Assembly (NCBI RefSeq): GCF_003597395.2
Contig: NC_133774.1
Span: 42,440,142 to 42,504,141 of the forward strand
Direction of reading: 5' to 3'
DNA length: 64,000 nucleotides
From: Chelonoidis abingdonii
Lineage: Eukaryota > Chordata > Testudines > Testudinidae
Shown piece by piece: positions 33,325 through 44,110 of the stretch (positions are counted from its first letter, which is position 1; each line of letters begins with the position of its first letter). Both the position numbers and the translations under genes were made by a program. The notes beneath the pieces are model-generated. The model made no database searches. It saw only the letters and a list, made by a program, of their open reading frames with translations, and was not told the DNA's origin.

Positions 33325-33490
33325 TCCCATCTGTCTGTTCCCATCTATTCTCTTGTCTTATACTTAGATTGTAAGCTCTTTGGGGCAGGAACCATCTTTT
33401 TGTTGTTTGTACAGTTCTTAGCACAATGGGGATCCTGGTCCATGACTTAGGCTCCTGGGTGGTAGGGTAATATTATTAGCACATAAGTCC
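33325..33490 (+). repeat. Old SINE/LINE tail-like element
   Basis: TTAGATTGTAAGCTCTTTGG then GGGGCAGGAACCATC, GTACAGTTCTTAGCACAATGG and GGATCCTGGTCCATGACT form the widespread amniote tail motif I associate with MIR or L2-like repeats. Another copy, in reverse orientation, is at about 61700-61770. Confidence 0.65.
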
Positions 33491-34366
33491 TACTCTATGC
33501 TAGGCCTATTTCAGAATCTACAAGATAAACTAGCTAAAAGCTCTGGTAGAATAAACTAATATTTTTTAAAAACATGTATACATTTAAGATACTATAATAC
33601 TTTCTACGAATTTGGATAAATATTAGAAACACATTGGGCATGCCGGAAAGATCTCTTGAAGCCCCGTTGTAGAATGATCCTTTACTACTGCAATGTAAGG
33701 TAGCCAAAGTGAATTTCATGGAGGAGCTTTTTGAATTGAATTATTTTAAATCCTTTAAGTCAAGACCCCGTTTACTCTTCCTAAGATTTCATCAATATCG
33801 ATAAATACAACATTAGGTCATTTTTATTCATAAACACACTCGCTCAGGGATGATTCCCTGTTAGAGTTCTATTTTGAGACCTTATCACTTAGTTTTTAAT
33901 GCATTTAATGTGTGTCATGTTAATTTTATATTCTGTTTTTTTTTTAATCAAAATGTTGTGAGGATACCAAGTCAAATTCCTTAAAGAAATTTAAGTATAT
34001 TACATATGAGTGTCTCCTAAATAATACTGAATAGGGAAGTGACTGAGAAATTATTCTGAGCCAGAGGCTCTAATTACTAATTTAAAATGTAAAAGAAGTA
34101 ATGCAACACTGATTCTTGTTTTTGAAAGTAACTTCAATTATATAAACTCAGTTCTAATTAACATACTTGTTCAGATGTGTGAATGTGCATTTTTGTTAAA
34201 CATGTTGGAGAAAAAAGTTAGTTATAATACAGAAAACATTAACTTCATACATTGATATTGTGACATCTTTAAAAAATGCTGGTAAAATATACAGCTAATA
34301 GTGAAAGAACACAAAAAATTCTTGGTTGTGTATCTCATTAAAATGATTGTACATCTTCTCATAAAC

Positions 34367-34589
34367 CAGTGGCTCTCAAACTTTTGTACTGGTGACCCCT
34401 TTCACACATCAAGCCTCTGAGTGCAACGCTCCTCCCCCATAAATTAAAAACACTTTTTAATATATTTAACACCATTATAAATGCTGGAGGCAAAGTGGGG
34501 TTTGGGGTGGAGGCTGACACCTTGCGACCCCCCATGTAATAACCTCACGACCCCCTAAGGGGTCCTGACCCCCAGTTTGAGGACCCCTG
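34367..34589. repeat. hAT-type MITE, 223 bp, with 8-bp duplication
   Basis: Starts CAGTGGCTCTCAAACTTTTG and ends CAGTTTGAGGACCCCTG, inverted ends with a few mismatches. TCATAAAC flanks both sides (34359-34366 and 34590-34597). The inside is rich in GACCCC words. The perfect duplication suggests fairly recent insertion. Confidence 0.92.
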
Positions 34590-34869
34590 TCATAAACCAA
34601 ATGTTCTGCATTATCATTCTTCCTGTGCAATTTTGTACATCACACAGCAATAGAAATGTGAAAAGTTCCCAACAGTTTGTGAATGAATTTCACAAGTTCT
34701 GTTATACAAACATAGGGAATACAGTGAAATTAATTATTCTTAGATGTAGCTGGAATCTCTCTAACCTCTAATGTAGTCCTTGCAAACAGGTTTAAATAGA
34801 GACACATTTATTTAATGCTTTCTTCCTAAAAATGCAAAAACTAGTTATGAGTATACCCTCAAAGATTTA

Positions 34870-35205
34870 GAGGTTCTTGGGTCCTACATATTTAACATTT
34901 TTATCAACAACGTGGATGAAAACATAAATTGAGGGAGTGGTAAATAATGAAGAGGACTGGTCAGTGATACAGAGCAATTTGGATCCCTTGGTAAATGGGG
35001 GTTCAAGAGAACAAAAAGGGTTTTTTAATAAGGCTAAATGTAAATGTATACATTTAGGAAGAAAATGTAGGCCATACTTACAGGAAGGAGGTCTCTACTC
35101 AGTGAAGCAATGAAAAAGATTTGGGGCTGAAGTGGATAATAAGCTGAACATGAGTTTCCCTTGTGATGCTGTGACCAAAAGAGCTAATGCATTCTGACAT
35201 ATTCA
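34870..35205 (+). mobile_element. CR1 LINE fragment, strongly decayed
   Basis: CCTACATATTTAACATTTTT with ATCAACAACGTGGATGA, then AAGGCTAAATGTAAATGTAT and ACATTTAGGAAGAAAATG, follow the NIFINDLD...KCKxxHLGR coding order of CR1. Frames are destroyed. Plus orientation. Confidence 0.75.
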
Positions 35206-35489
35206 GGCTGGATTCAGGAGGGGATGATGCCACCAAAACAAGGTTCTCTCTCTGACTCAAGACAGAAAATGCATTTGGATCAGGAAGGAAAGGTAGTGGA
35301 GTCCATATTGATTTGATGGCAGCCAGTGAAATTGGTGGCACATCAGGCAGACTGCTAAACTGCTGCAAGTTATTCACTGTAGGCCAATGGTGTGGTTCAT
35401 TTAAGAAATGATTACCAGTCAAAGCTTCATCCTGCAAGTTGGGGAGAAAATTCATTAGCTTAACTGGCTCTATAGTGGCCTTCCATAAA

Positions 35490-36370
35490 GGTCAGTTTTG
35501 ACTCCCCTTTTGTTCAATGTGTATAGACATGCAACCTTCCTGAAATGCAGGCTGAGAAAAATGTGTATGCTGATGACCTTTTTATTGCTGGCACTGATAA
35601 TGACGTCCATCGGATTGAAGGGAATCTCGGTCAAGACGAAGATGCTCTGACCACTTAATTCCTAGTAATGAAATTCTCAGTGAAACCAAGACAGTGGCAG
35701 CTACTTTGCATCTAAACATTCATCTTACTGATCTGTATCCAAGAACAGCTACTGCCATTCCATCCAGTTGTCACACACTTGGGAGTAAAACTCAACCATA
35801 GCCTGACTTACTGGTCTCACCTAGAATAACTGAAAATGACTCTTCCTGTAGTGTTTTGATAAAAATACAAGAACTCTCAGGAACCTCCTGAAGAGCAGAC
35901 CCTTTGGGTTCTTCATACATCTCTATTGTCCCTGCTGTTTGCTTCAGCTGAATACTGCTCTGCCGTTTGGGGGAACACCCTCTTCACTCAGCTTGTCAAC
36001 ATGGAACTGAATTCGGCCATTCACATTATCAGTGGCTGCTTGAATTATACCCCAGCCTCCAGTCTGTATGTGTTAGCGCATTTAGTTTCACTAGTTCTTT
36101 GATAAGATGCTATTACTGTTAAATCTGGCTGGAGAGCTGAGACAGGTGAAACAAACCTATTACAGCTTGGGTTGACTTATGCCATATTCTCAGGCAGGAA
36201 ACAACTTGAAATGCAAGTTGGAGAGCTGCTTGTATTCCGAGGAGGAGTTCCATTTCTGCAGACTGGAGTGCGACACCATAGTTGATCTTTTGACATACCT
36301 TTGCTACGGCAGCTCACACGCTCTTGGACAAGGGTGCCACTGGCTCTTTACTATGCATGGATGATCAGTG
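35490..36370 (+). pseudogene. Non-LTR retrotransposon reverse transcriptase relic with YADD motif
   Basis: The plus-strand frame gives VYADDLFIAGTDNDVHRIEG (about 35563-35620), retaining the YADD catalytic motif. It is followed by KTVAATLHLN, CHTLGVKLNHSLTYWSHLE (about 35770-35825), FASAEYCSAVWGNTLFTQLV and NMELNSAIHIISGCLNYTPA (about 35940-36055), then SSLYVLAHL. The order (YADD, K-LGV-LD-L-Y-HL, AEY-CPVW, LN-x-RIITGCL-x-TP) is that of a LINE reverse transcriptase and its thumb region, of a jockey-like or related clade. Two or more in-frame stops break it. It differs from the CR1 copies around it. The clade is not determined. Confidence 0.75.
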
Positions 36371-36525
36371 CCACCAGGGAGCTGAAAACTATGTCCATGT
36401 AGATTGAAGCATCGGGGGAAAAGAGTCTAATACACTAAGTAAATTCAGGAGTCTATTGCTGCACATGTCTCCTTATCCACTTGATTGTAGATTCTGGACC
36501 AGGCTCCACAGACTACTCTCTAGCT

Positions 36526-36800
36526 CAGTGGTCCCCAACGTGGTGCCCGCGGGTGCCATGGCACCCTCGGGGGCATCTTAATGCACCTGCGTCCTGGCCC
36601 CCGGGAGAGCACCCACCGAAATGCCGCCGAATTTCAGTGGCATTTCGGCGGGGACACCTCTCGATGACGACGCTTGTCGCCAACAAGTGATGTCATCGAG
36701 AGGCGTCGCTCCTGAATTTCGGCGGCATTTTGGCGGGTGCTCCGCCGCCGCAGTGGTCATTGGTCTGGGGCCCGCCAGACGAAAAGGTTGGGGACCACTG
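36526..36800. repeat. hAT-type MITE, 275 bp, with 8-bp duplication
   Basis: Starts CAGTGGTCCCCAACGTGG and ends GTTGGGGACCACTG, 14-bp perfect inverted ends. CTCTAGCT flanks both sides (36518-36525 and 36801-36808). The inside is strikingly CpG-rich (CCGCCGAA, GGCGGCA, CATCGAGAGGCGTCG), unlike the surrounding intron. Frames on both strands are incidental. Confidence 0.93.
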
Positions 36801-37039
36801 CTCTAGCTCATCCAGAGTTGTCCCAGCTGGGCACCAGCTTGGCCTGGTTTCTTCTCTGCAATGCTGCCCCATAGTCACAATATAGACAGTAACTCATGCA
36901 GTGGAAGAATGTCCAGCCTGTCATCTAGAAGGGATTTTACAATGCCTAGCCTCCCTTGATACATAAGCTGTTCTCTTCTTATGGATCCGAAGCATCAAGA
37001 TCTGATGTCTATGTACAAGAGAAGAGTGAATAAGACACA

Positions 37040-37160
37040 CTCCTATTCCAGAATAAGCGCATCCACATACAGAGTTAAGCAGATTAACTATTTTTTATTT
37101 AAATTAACACCGTAGTTTATTCTGGATTAATTATCATGTGCGGACAAACCCTTAATTTGC
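37040..37160. repeat. Possible short palindromic MITE
   Basis: TTCCAGAATAAGCGCATCCA at about 37048 faces AGTTTATTCTGGATTAATTA and TCATGTGCGGACAA at about 37115-37147. Together they make an imperfect inverted pair around an AT-rich loop. Weak support. Confidence 0.35.
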
Positions 37161-39679
37161 AGTGCATTGAATTATTCCTGTGTCAGGCACTTTAGGAAGC
37201 AGGTTCTTTTTATTACATACCAACACCTTTAAAAAAAAAAAAAAATTACTAGATAAGAGGGACAAGATGGGTAACTAATGTGAGAGCTGAGCAGTCAAAC
37301 GCTTCCTCTCACAGTCCGCAAATGGCATTCTTTCTTGAATTCATTTCTTTATCCAGGAATTGAATGTGTGAAGAGTATGGCACACTAGCCACAGGCTAGT
37401 TCATCTCTATTTACCCAGTTTATTACCATCTAATATAGCAAAAATCAGAATTAAGCTCCTTGGGAGAAATTGCTACTGCTGATGTAGTGTAGCTATAGAA
37501 GGATGCTATGTTGGAAGGGTTATTGTTGGACACTAAAGCAGCAAATCTTCATCAGTTTTTTTAAAAAGCTCTTCTAATCAAATTGCACATGTGCTTTAAC
37601 AATTGACAGTAGTTAAAGAATTAATGTAACATTGGAAATACATTTCTCTCTTTGTTCAATTTGATAAAATCTTGAGATTCTAAACAGAGAAATGATAGAA
37701 TTATATATTTCTCTCTTATTAAGGATCACCTACATAAATTTGTTTACTCTTGCTGAGTTTGCAGATATTTTAGCTAACTCCTGTCTGTTGGGTGATTTGT
37801 CATATCTTATTAGTATTCATTTTATATCCTATTTTACTGTTATGTGAAATCAGTAGTTATACTTTCACTTTAATAGAGTGAAAAAATCTCTCTTTATTGA
37901 ATGATGCTTTGTGGGAAGGAAGTTTGATATTAACTGAGCAACTGAGAACATTTTCCAATCTGAAGAACAGTAAATCAGGCAAACCATGTGTAGCTTCTGT
38001 TCTGTTTAGTTTCTTATACAGGTTCAGCATCAAGCCACATTCTGTACATTTTTAGTCCTAGAACAAATAAAAACTATTAAGTATGTTAGTTTCATTGTTA
38101 AATATATAAACATTTGACTTAATATTAAACAAATAGGTTTAAATTGATATTTTTGTGAACACACTGACGTTCATTAGCTACAGCTGTGTATAATGCAGGG
38201 TGATCCATGCAATTTTGTCATTGCCCTTTGTCCTGACCTCCAACTTTTGTCAAGTCCTTTCATGGGCAGAGACAACAAGAATGCCAGGTTTTGTGAAATT
38301 TACATCATCTGTACTATACTATTAAAATTACCAAATTCATGTCACACATAACCAGTCGCAGATGGTAATATATGACTCCAGGAACATTGTATTACTACAA
38401 AAGATTAACGCATGAACTCAGTGTGACACTTGTCCAGCACTTCCTGTCACACTCTATCTTGTATTTTAGAATACTCAATTCTTTTCTGTTCAACTGCTCA
38501 TTACTGTGGTGCCTGGAATTTTTCATTGCAATATTTTCTTATTTCTGCGTACCTATATTAATATGTGACAACGTGGTACTTGCATTTCAGTGCTGTTAGT
38601 GAAAGTTTTGATTAAAACCAATTTAAAATGTTTGTGTATGACAAAAAATAAGAAGTGATATTCATCCCCTATGTGTGCTACAAGAAATGCACATTTGATT
38701 TGTGGTGTGAATAACTGTTAAAGATGTATCTTATTGTGCTCCATTTATATGAATGAGTATTTACTTAAATCCGAGATCCATGCATGCTCATACAGCAAAG
38801 TGCACAATTTATTGACATTGTTCCTTCCCCCCCCCCCCCCCCCCCGGAAAAGTCATTGACAACTTTTATGTGCTACCCTTTTAAACCAAACAAGCGTACA
38901 GAGGTATTTTAAAAAGATTAGAAGTATGAGATTTTCTAATTTATATAAATGCTTATAACCATTTAGTCACTTACTGTAATAGAGAAAGTGAGTTGAAAGA
39001 TGAAAGTAATACAGTTTTTGTCTTTCTAACTTGTCTGTTCCTGAAGGATGTATTCACTCACAGTCCATTGAAATCAGTTGGAGTCTGTCTTTTGACTTGA
39101 ATGGACATAGTACACAGCCGTAAACCAGCAGTTAGTGGTGTTTCCCTAGCAAATAAGAAAAAAGATTAGAATTCTAGAAAATAATTTTTCAGCTGCTGTA
39201 AGTAATTATTATAATAAACCAAAGATTATACAGTTATGACATCATAAACGTGTGTTTTTGGTCTCCGAGTGTACTCTACTCTGCATTGAAAATAGGACAG
39301 TAACCATAGTGCATTATCATGCATTTTGTAGAGAAGAACACATGTTTTTATTACCAAAAAAATACTCAAATTCTCCACAAAATTTCTACCCTATTTCATT
39401 TGCTGCTCTATGATTGCTCTTCTTGTTAAGGTTTAAAATTTTTTTTCATATATTGCACTGTGCAGCATGTAAACAAATGAGAAGGCAAAGTTATTTTAGA
39501 ACCTTAATCTTCCTTGTGCAGCTCCACTGAAGAAATTATTTTGTAGAGAACATCTTGGATATTTCCCTATACGTTTAGTCAGTTTGAATTTGTAACAGAA
39601 GAGCTATGTGTGGTGTATACTGTATCATAAGTTTTTTTTTTTATATTACGGAGTGTATGTCTACAAACTTCTCACCTCC
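37161..39679. other. Intronic sequence without recognised transposons
   Basis: AT-rich stretch with no recognised repeat apart from the poly-C run. Candidate for evolutionary constraint, but that cannot be judged from one sequence. Confidence 0.45.
38827..38846. repeat. Poly-C homopolymer
   Basis: A run of about 20 C bases followed by GG. Likely length-polymorphic and error-prone in sequencing. Confidence 0.95.
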
Positions 39680-39905
39680 TGTCTACAGACTTGGGATAGC
39701 AGGGCTTGTGCTAGAGCTCTAAGAATAGCTGTGTAGATAGTGCTTTGAAGTTGTGACTTGGACTGGAGCTCATTGGTTTAAAATGATGCAGTAAAAAATT
39801 CAGAGCATGAGCTCTAGCCCAAGCCACAGCTTCCTATACACAGCTATTTTTAGCATGTTAGTGCAAGCACTGCTAACCCAAGTTTGTCAGCCCTGCGCTT
39901 GGACA
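39660..39905. repeat. Large imperfect palindrome (MITE)
   Basis: The left arm at 39690-39775 (ACTTGGGATAGCAGGGCTTG, AATAGCTGTGTAGATAGTGC, TGTGACTTGGACTGGAGCTC) is complementary to the right arm at 39805-39895 (GAGCTCTAGCCCAAGCCACA, TACACAGCTATTTTTAGCAT, GTGCAAGCACTGCTAACCCA). The short spacer is about 30 bases. The structure is that of a foldback MITE of unknown superfamily. Confidence 0.7.
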
Positions 39906-40086
39906 CTCGCTGCCATGGGCAGAACAGGCATACATTAAGAGGCTACCTCTGCCTCAACCTTGGACTGGGACACTGCAGTTGATAGAGCAGGGGGTGAAAC
40001 TCATGTAAGCTGCAGACAGAATATTCTTGGTGGAAGGTTCTCTACACAAGATCAAGTCTTATCACATTTAGGGTGCTTTGTGAGTA

Positions 40087-40209
40087 GGGTGACCAGATAG
40101 CAAATGTGAAAAATCAGGATGGGGATTGGTGCCAGGCCAACGGTGCCTATATAAGACAAAGCCCTGAATATCAGAACTGTCCCTATAAAATCAGGACATC
40201 TGGTCACCC
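40087..40209 (-). repeat. TA-flanked 120-bp MITE (GGGTGACCAGAT ends), copy 2
   Basis: Begins GGGTGACCAGATAGCAAATG and ends GGACATCTGGTCACCC, flanked by TA (40085-40086 and 40210-40211). Inside orientation is opposite to the copy at 29905. Confidence 0.88.
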
Positions 40210-40505
40210 TATTTGTAAGGCTACCTCTTTATGGGAAAAGACTGCATGATAACAAATTGACAGAATGGCCTAGCAACGCTCTTCTGGATAACAGTGTAAA
40301 GAGTTAAAAACAAGGACAGGGTGAAGAGTTTAGGTTTCACTTTAAAAATAAGTTTTGTAACAGCACTGAAATACTGTTGGGAAAATACCATCACTTCTGG
40401 AGTTGAATGAAATTACTATTTTGCATTGTACATCAACAGTACATAACAGTTATGGATAATAAGTGAAGAACAGCATATTCAATTGAAATTTAAAGGAGAA
40501 TCTAA

Positions 40506-40650
40506 GCCAGGGTTTCTCAAACAGGGGTTGCCACTTGTGTAGGGAAAGCCCCCTGGCGGGCCGGGCCGGTGTGTCTACTTGCCCTGTCTGCAGGTCCGGC
40601 CAATCGCGACTCCCAGTGGCTGCAGATCGCTGCTCCGGGCCAATGGGAGC
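40506..40650. repeat. hAT-type element fragment, truncated on the right
   Basis: Starts CCAGGGTTTCTCAAACAGGG and contains CTGCAGGTCCGGCCAATCGC and CCGGGCCAATGGGAGCTGCT, blocks shared (partly inverted) with 57840-58034. The element stops abruptly at about 40650, where a candidate LTR begins. Confidence 0.7.
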
Positions 40651-41255
40651 TGCTGGATCAAGATGCAGGACCTGCTCACAGAATCTGGCAAGAACGGGGC
40701 TGATGTTGCAGAAATACACATTCCTTAGAAGTGCTAGGCACAGACTACTCCATGCAAACACATCCCGATATCAAGTGGTACCAGAACTTCCCGATATCAA
40801 GGGTGATACAAAAACATTCCCCAAGGACAATAGGAACACACTGACATCCTTAGCCCACTCCCCTCCAAAGATAACAGTATGTATGTAACAAGATGACCGT
40901 GTGTAATAGAGATGTTTTAATTGAACCAACATGTACAAGGTGCTGAGTAATAACTAGCCACGTCAGGGGGCAATAACTAACAATGTCAGGGGGGCAGTAC
41001 ATAACCTGTTTGTATTGGGGTACAAAATTGTATATGAAGGAATGTCTTTGTCTAACCTAAGGAGGAACAGAAATTCCTGCCATTCACTGAGCTGGTCCAT
41101 TGTTAGGGCATACATGTGGTAGTGGTCCGTTAGTCTGTGGGATACTAGTACCATGCTTTGTCAACAATAAACCTGTTGTGGTGCCTTCGTACCTTGATGG
41201 ATCTTGTGGTTATTGGGCGGTTTGCTCGAAGTCTGCTGTGCCGGCTGTCTGTGCA
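40651..41255 (+). mobile_element. Candidate solo LTR
   Basis: Starts TGCTGGATC and ends CTGTGCA, with GAGC on both sides (40647-40650 and 41256-41259) as a possible 4-bp duplication. A TATA-like TGTATATGAAGG lies at about 41029 and AATAAA at 41166-41171, followed by an 84-base tail. This arrangement fits an LTR with U3, R and U5. The boundaries are less certain than for the LTR at 16987, because the hAT fragment on the left does not clearly resume on the right. Confidence 0.45.
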
Positions 41256-41689
41256 GAGCTGGGGCAGCACACAGGGAGAACACAGAGAGCGCGCATGCAC
41301 ACACACAGCTGAACATCTAACTACAAGCATGTGCTCATGGGAATTACTGATATCATTAACATCTTTGCTTTTTTTTTAAAAAAAAAAAAAACACCCTCAA
41401 ATCCTACAAAATATGTGCACAGCTAGTCTGTGTAGACACATAATCCTATAATTATTACCCTCATCCTCCACACTCCTCCTCATTGTTTTTTTACATCCAA
41501 TTTTTGTAAATCTTTAATTTAGATTTAAGATCTTCAGGCAGTAATAGTTGCTTAAGTATTTTTACAGTGCCTGGCCTGATCATAACTGGAGAATCTCATC
41601 TTGGTGCCACGATAATATAAAAATGTAAAACAACAAATAGGTTCACTTTGGGCAGAAATGATTTCAGCCTCTACGGTATCATGGAATTA

Positions 41690-41831
41690 AAGACTGTTTC
41701 ATAATACTTATGCACAAGGGGGCCAAATAAAGCTTGCACAGATAACCTTATTTTTGCCACTTCTTAATTTGTGAGTGCTTGACTTTGCAACCTTGCTAAT
41801 GTTCTTTTAATGTAGTTTTTTGTGTGTAATT
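41690..41831 (+). repeat. Old interspersed repeat copy 2, left part
   Basis: ATCATGGAATTAAAGACTGT, GCACAAGGGGGCCAAATAAA and CTTTGCAACCTTGCTAATG parallel 2160-2330. The repeat is split by a CR1 at 41832-42549, right after TTCCTAG, and resumes at 42550. Confidence 0.6.
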
Positions 41832-42549
41832 TCCTAGATGGTCAAAAAAGCCAGGATGATGATAGGAATCATTAAAAAGGGGATAGAGAATAAGGAGAAT
41901 ATATTATTTCCCTTATATAAGTCGATGGTAGGCCCACATCTTGAATACTGCATACAGATGTGGTCTTCTCATCTCAAAAAAGATATACTGGCACTAGAAA
42001 AAGTTCAGAGAAGGGCAACTAAAATGATTAGGGGTTTGGAACGGGTCCCATATGAAGAGAGATTAAAGAGGCTAGGACTTTTCAGCTTGGAAAAGANNNN
42101 NNNNNNNNNNNNNNNNNNNNNNNNNNNNNNNNNNNNNNNNNNNNNNNNNNNNNNNNNNNNNNNNNNNNNNNNNNNNNNNNNNNNNNNNNNNNNNNNAGGT
42201 TTAAAACAAATAAAAGGAAGTTGTTCTTCACACAGCGCACAGTCAACTTGTGGAACTCCTTACCTGAGGAGGTTGTGAAGGCTAGGACTATAACAGCTTT
42301 TAAAAGAGAACTGGGTAAATTAATGGAGGTTAAGTCCATTAATGGCTATTAGACAGTCTGGGTAAGGAATGGTGTCCCTAGCCTCTGTTCGTCAGAGGGT
42401 GGAGATGGATGGCAGAAGAGTGATCATTTGATCATTACCAGTTAGGTTCACTCCCTCTGGGGCACCTGGCATTGGCCACTGTAAGTAGACAGGATACTGG
42501 GCTAGATGGGCCCTTGGTCTGACCCAGTATGGTGGTTCTTATGTTCTTA
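41832..42549 (+). mobile_element. CR1 LINE 3' end, containing an assembly gap
   Basis: An uninterrupted frame before the gap (41838-42095) gives FPLYKSMVGPHLEYCIQMWS and LEKVQRRATKMIRGLE, the CR1 block after the catalytic core. After the gap the frame continues LPEEVVKARTITAFKRELGK (about 42255-42320). The 3' untranslated end runs through GATACTGGGCTAGATGGGCC to TTCTTATGTTCTTA at 42549. It belongs to a CR1 subfamily other than the 7368 copy. The region across the N run is unknown. Confidence 0.88.
42097..42196. other. Assembly gap of exactly 100 N
   Basis: A run of 100 N, a conventional placeholder for a gap of unknown size. It lies inside the CR1 copy, where repeats commonly break assemblies. 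Residues X in any translation here are artefacts. Confidence 0.98.
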
Positions 42550-44110
42550 GGTTTTTGTAAAGCGTGTTGACACTCGCATAGTTCATCAGCAGGGTCAGAT
42601 CTTTATAACCACTGCACAGACCTCTGCTGCTACAGCTAATGGAGTACCTGATAACAATGGTAGATTGTCATCCTCTGTGTGGACCAGTACTAGACACACC
42701 CTTTGGCAATGAGTTTCACAGATATTTGCTGATATCAGGGGAATGGTGAGACTCAGGAATCTTGGGTTCCATTCCAGACTCTGGAGAGAGAGGTGCTCTG
42801 GTGGGCTCAGGCTTTTCTGCTTGTTTCCCTTAAGCTTGACCTCTTCTGTCCTATCCCCTTCCACTTGTCCCTGTTCCAGTGCCTCCCCTCCCCCACCCCC
42901 TGCCTTTTTGTCCCAGTCCTAGTCTTCCTATCTGGTATCTGGGCTTGATGTCCGATACCCATCTCCCTCTCCACACCTGTCCCAGTCTCCATATCCACTT
43001 CCAATCTGTCTTTCTCTTCTCCCCCTCCATTCCTGTTTCCCATTCTTCATCTCCTGCTCCCAGCTCTTCATCCAATTATCAGTCTCTTGCATCTGGCTTC
43101 TATCCTAGTCTCCCGCCTCCCTGGCTTTTTGTCCCAGTCTCTTTGCTTAGCTTGTCCCAGTTCTCCCCTACAACCCAGCTCCTTCTCAGATTTGTCTCCC
43201 CTCCCATCCCCCATCCTCTCCCACTGGTTCCTAATCCAAGCCTGTTCCAGTCTCCTTGTCTAGCCAGTCCTAGTCTCTCCCCAGCTCCTTGTCTGATCTC
43301 AGGGTTTTCTCCCACCTCCTTGTTCCCTGCCCGTCCCCCTCTCATTTCCCTCACTGCTCCCAGTCTTCTTGCTCAGCCAGTACCAGTTTCTCTCCCTACT
43401 CCCGTTCTGCCAGACTCCTTGTCCCTATATAGCCCTTTCCCTCCCTCTGGTTTTGTTTTTGTCCCATCTTCATTCAAATTGCTTCATGCTGCCTGGGTGC
43501 CTGCAGTCTGGAGCGGCCATTATAGTAAAAGTGTGGTTTTGCCCCTCTAACTCTGAGTTGGAGCATGCTTAATCATTCTGTGAGGCTGCACAGCCCTATC
43601 CCCACATAGGAATTGTAATGGGTTGGAACATGTTCAGTTACTTTGCGGGAATGGTTAATGTGCAGCCTGGTCAGCACTAAGAACTGTGAGAATCCTGAGC
43701 GTGATGAGTGAGGAAGAAATCTTTAAAGGTTTTAGCTAAGCTCTAGCAAGCTAGACCATATGCCAACTGCTGTTTTTCTAAATCTTATAATTTGGCCAAA
43801 TTTGGGTGTATTTTCATGACAGCAAAAGGCACATCGCTGACACACAGGCCACCCCTTGCCAAATTTTAAGTTCCTATCCAAAATGTAGAAGTGCTAAGGC
43901 TGTTCAAAGAAAAGCTTGCCAGAATTTTTTAACCTGGGAAAACCGCCTATTTTTCCCAACTCTCACATTTCTGGAAATGGTTGAATTGTTTTGGATGAAA
44001 TTTTCCAAAAACTTTAGCCTGAAGCAGACATCCAGCATGGAAAATTTCAGCCAAATGGTTAAAGTTTGGCAACATTTTATAAGCAACTGAAAACGGGGGC
44101 TTATAATGGG
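42550..44110 (+). repeat. Old interspersed repeat copy 2, right part with CT-rich minisatellite
   Basis: Opens with blocks parallel to 2380-2600, including TTGGGTTCCATTCCAGACTC near 42765. Next is a long pyrimidine-rich array of CCCAGTCTCC and CAGCTCCTTGTC units (42830-43450). It closes with blocks parallel to 10340-10700, including ATTTGGCCAAATTTGGGTG at about 43792 and GGTTAAAGTTTGGCAACATT at about 44057. The 223-residue frame at 42879-43550 is the minisatellite and not a protein. Confidence 0.65.

Noticed and set aside
41838..42278. 146-residue frame running through the N run
   Set aside because: The two halves are CR1 coding sequence; the joined protein is an artefact of the placeholder gap.
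42879..43550. 223-residue Pro/Ser/Leu-rich open frame
   Set aside because: Pyrimidine-rich minisatellite of the old repeat; no start context, domain or conserved motif.
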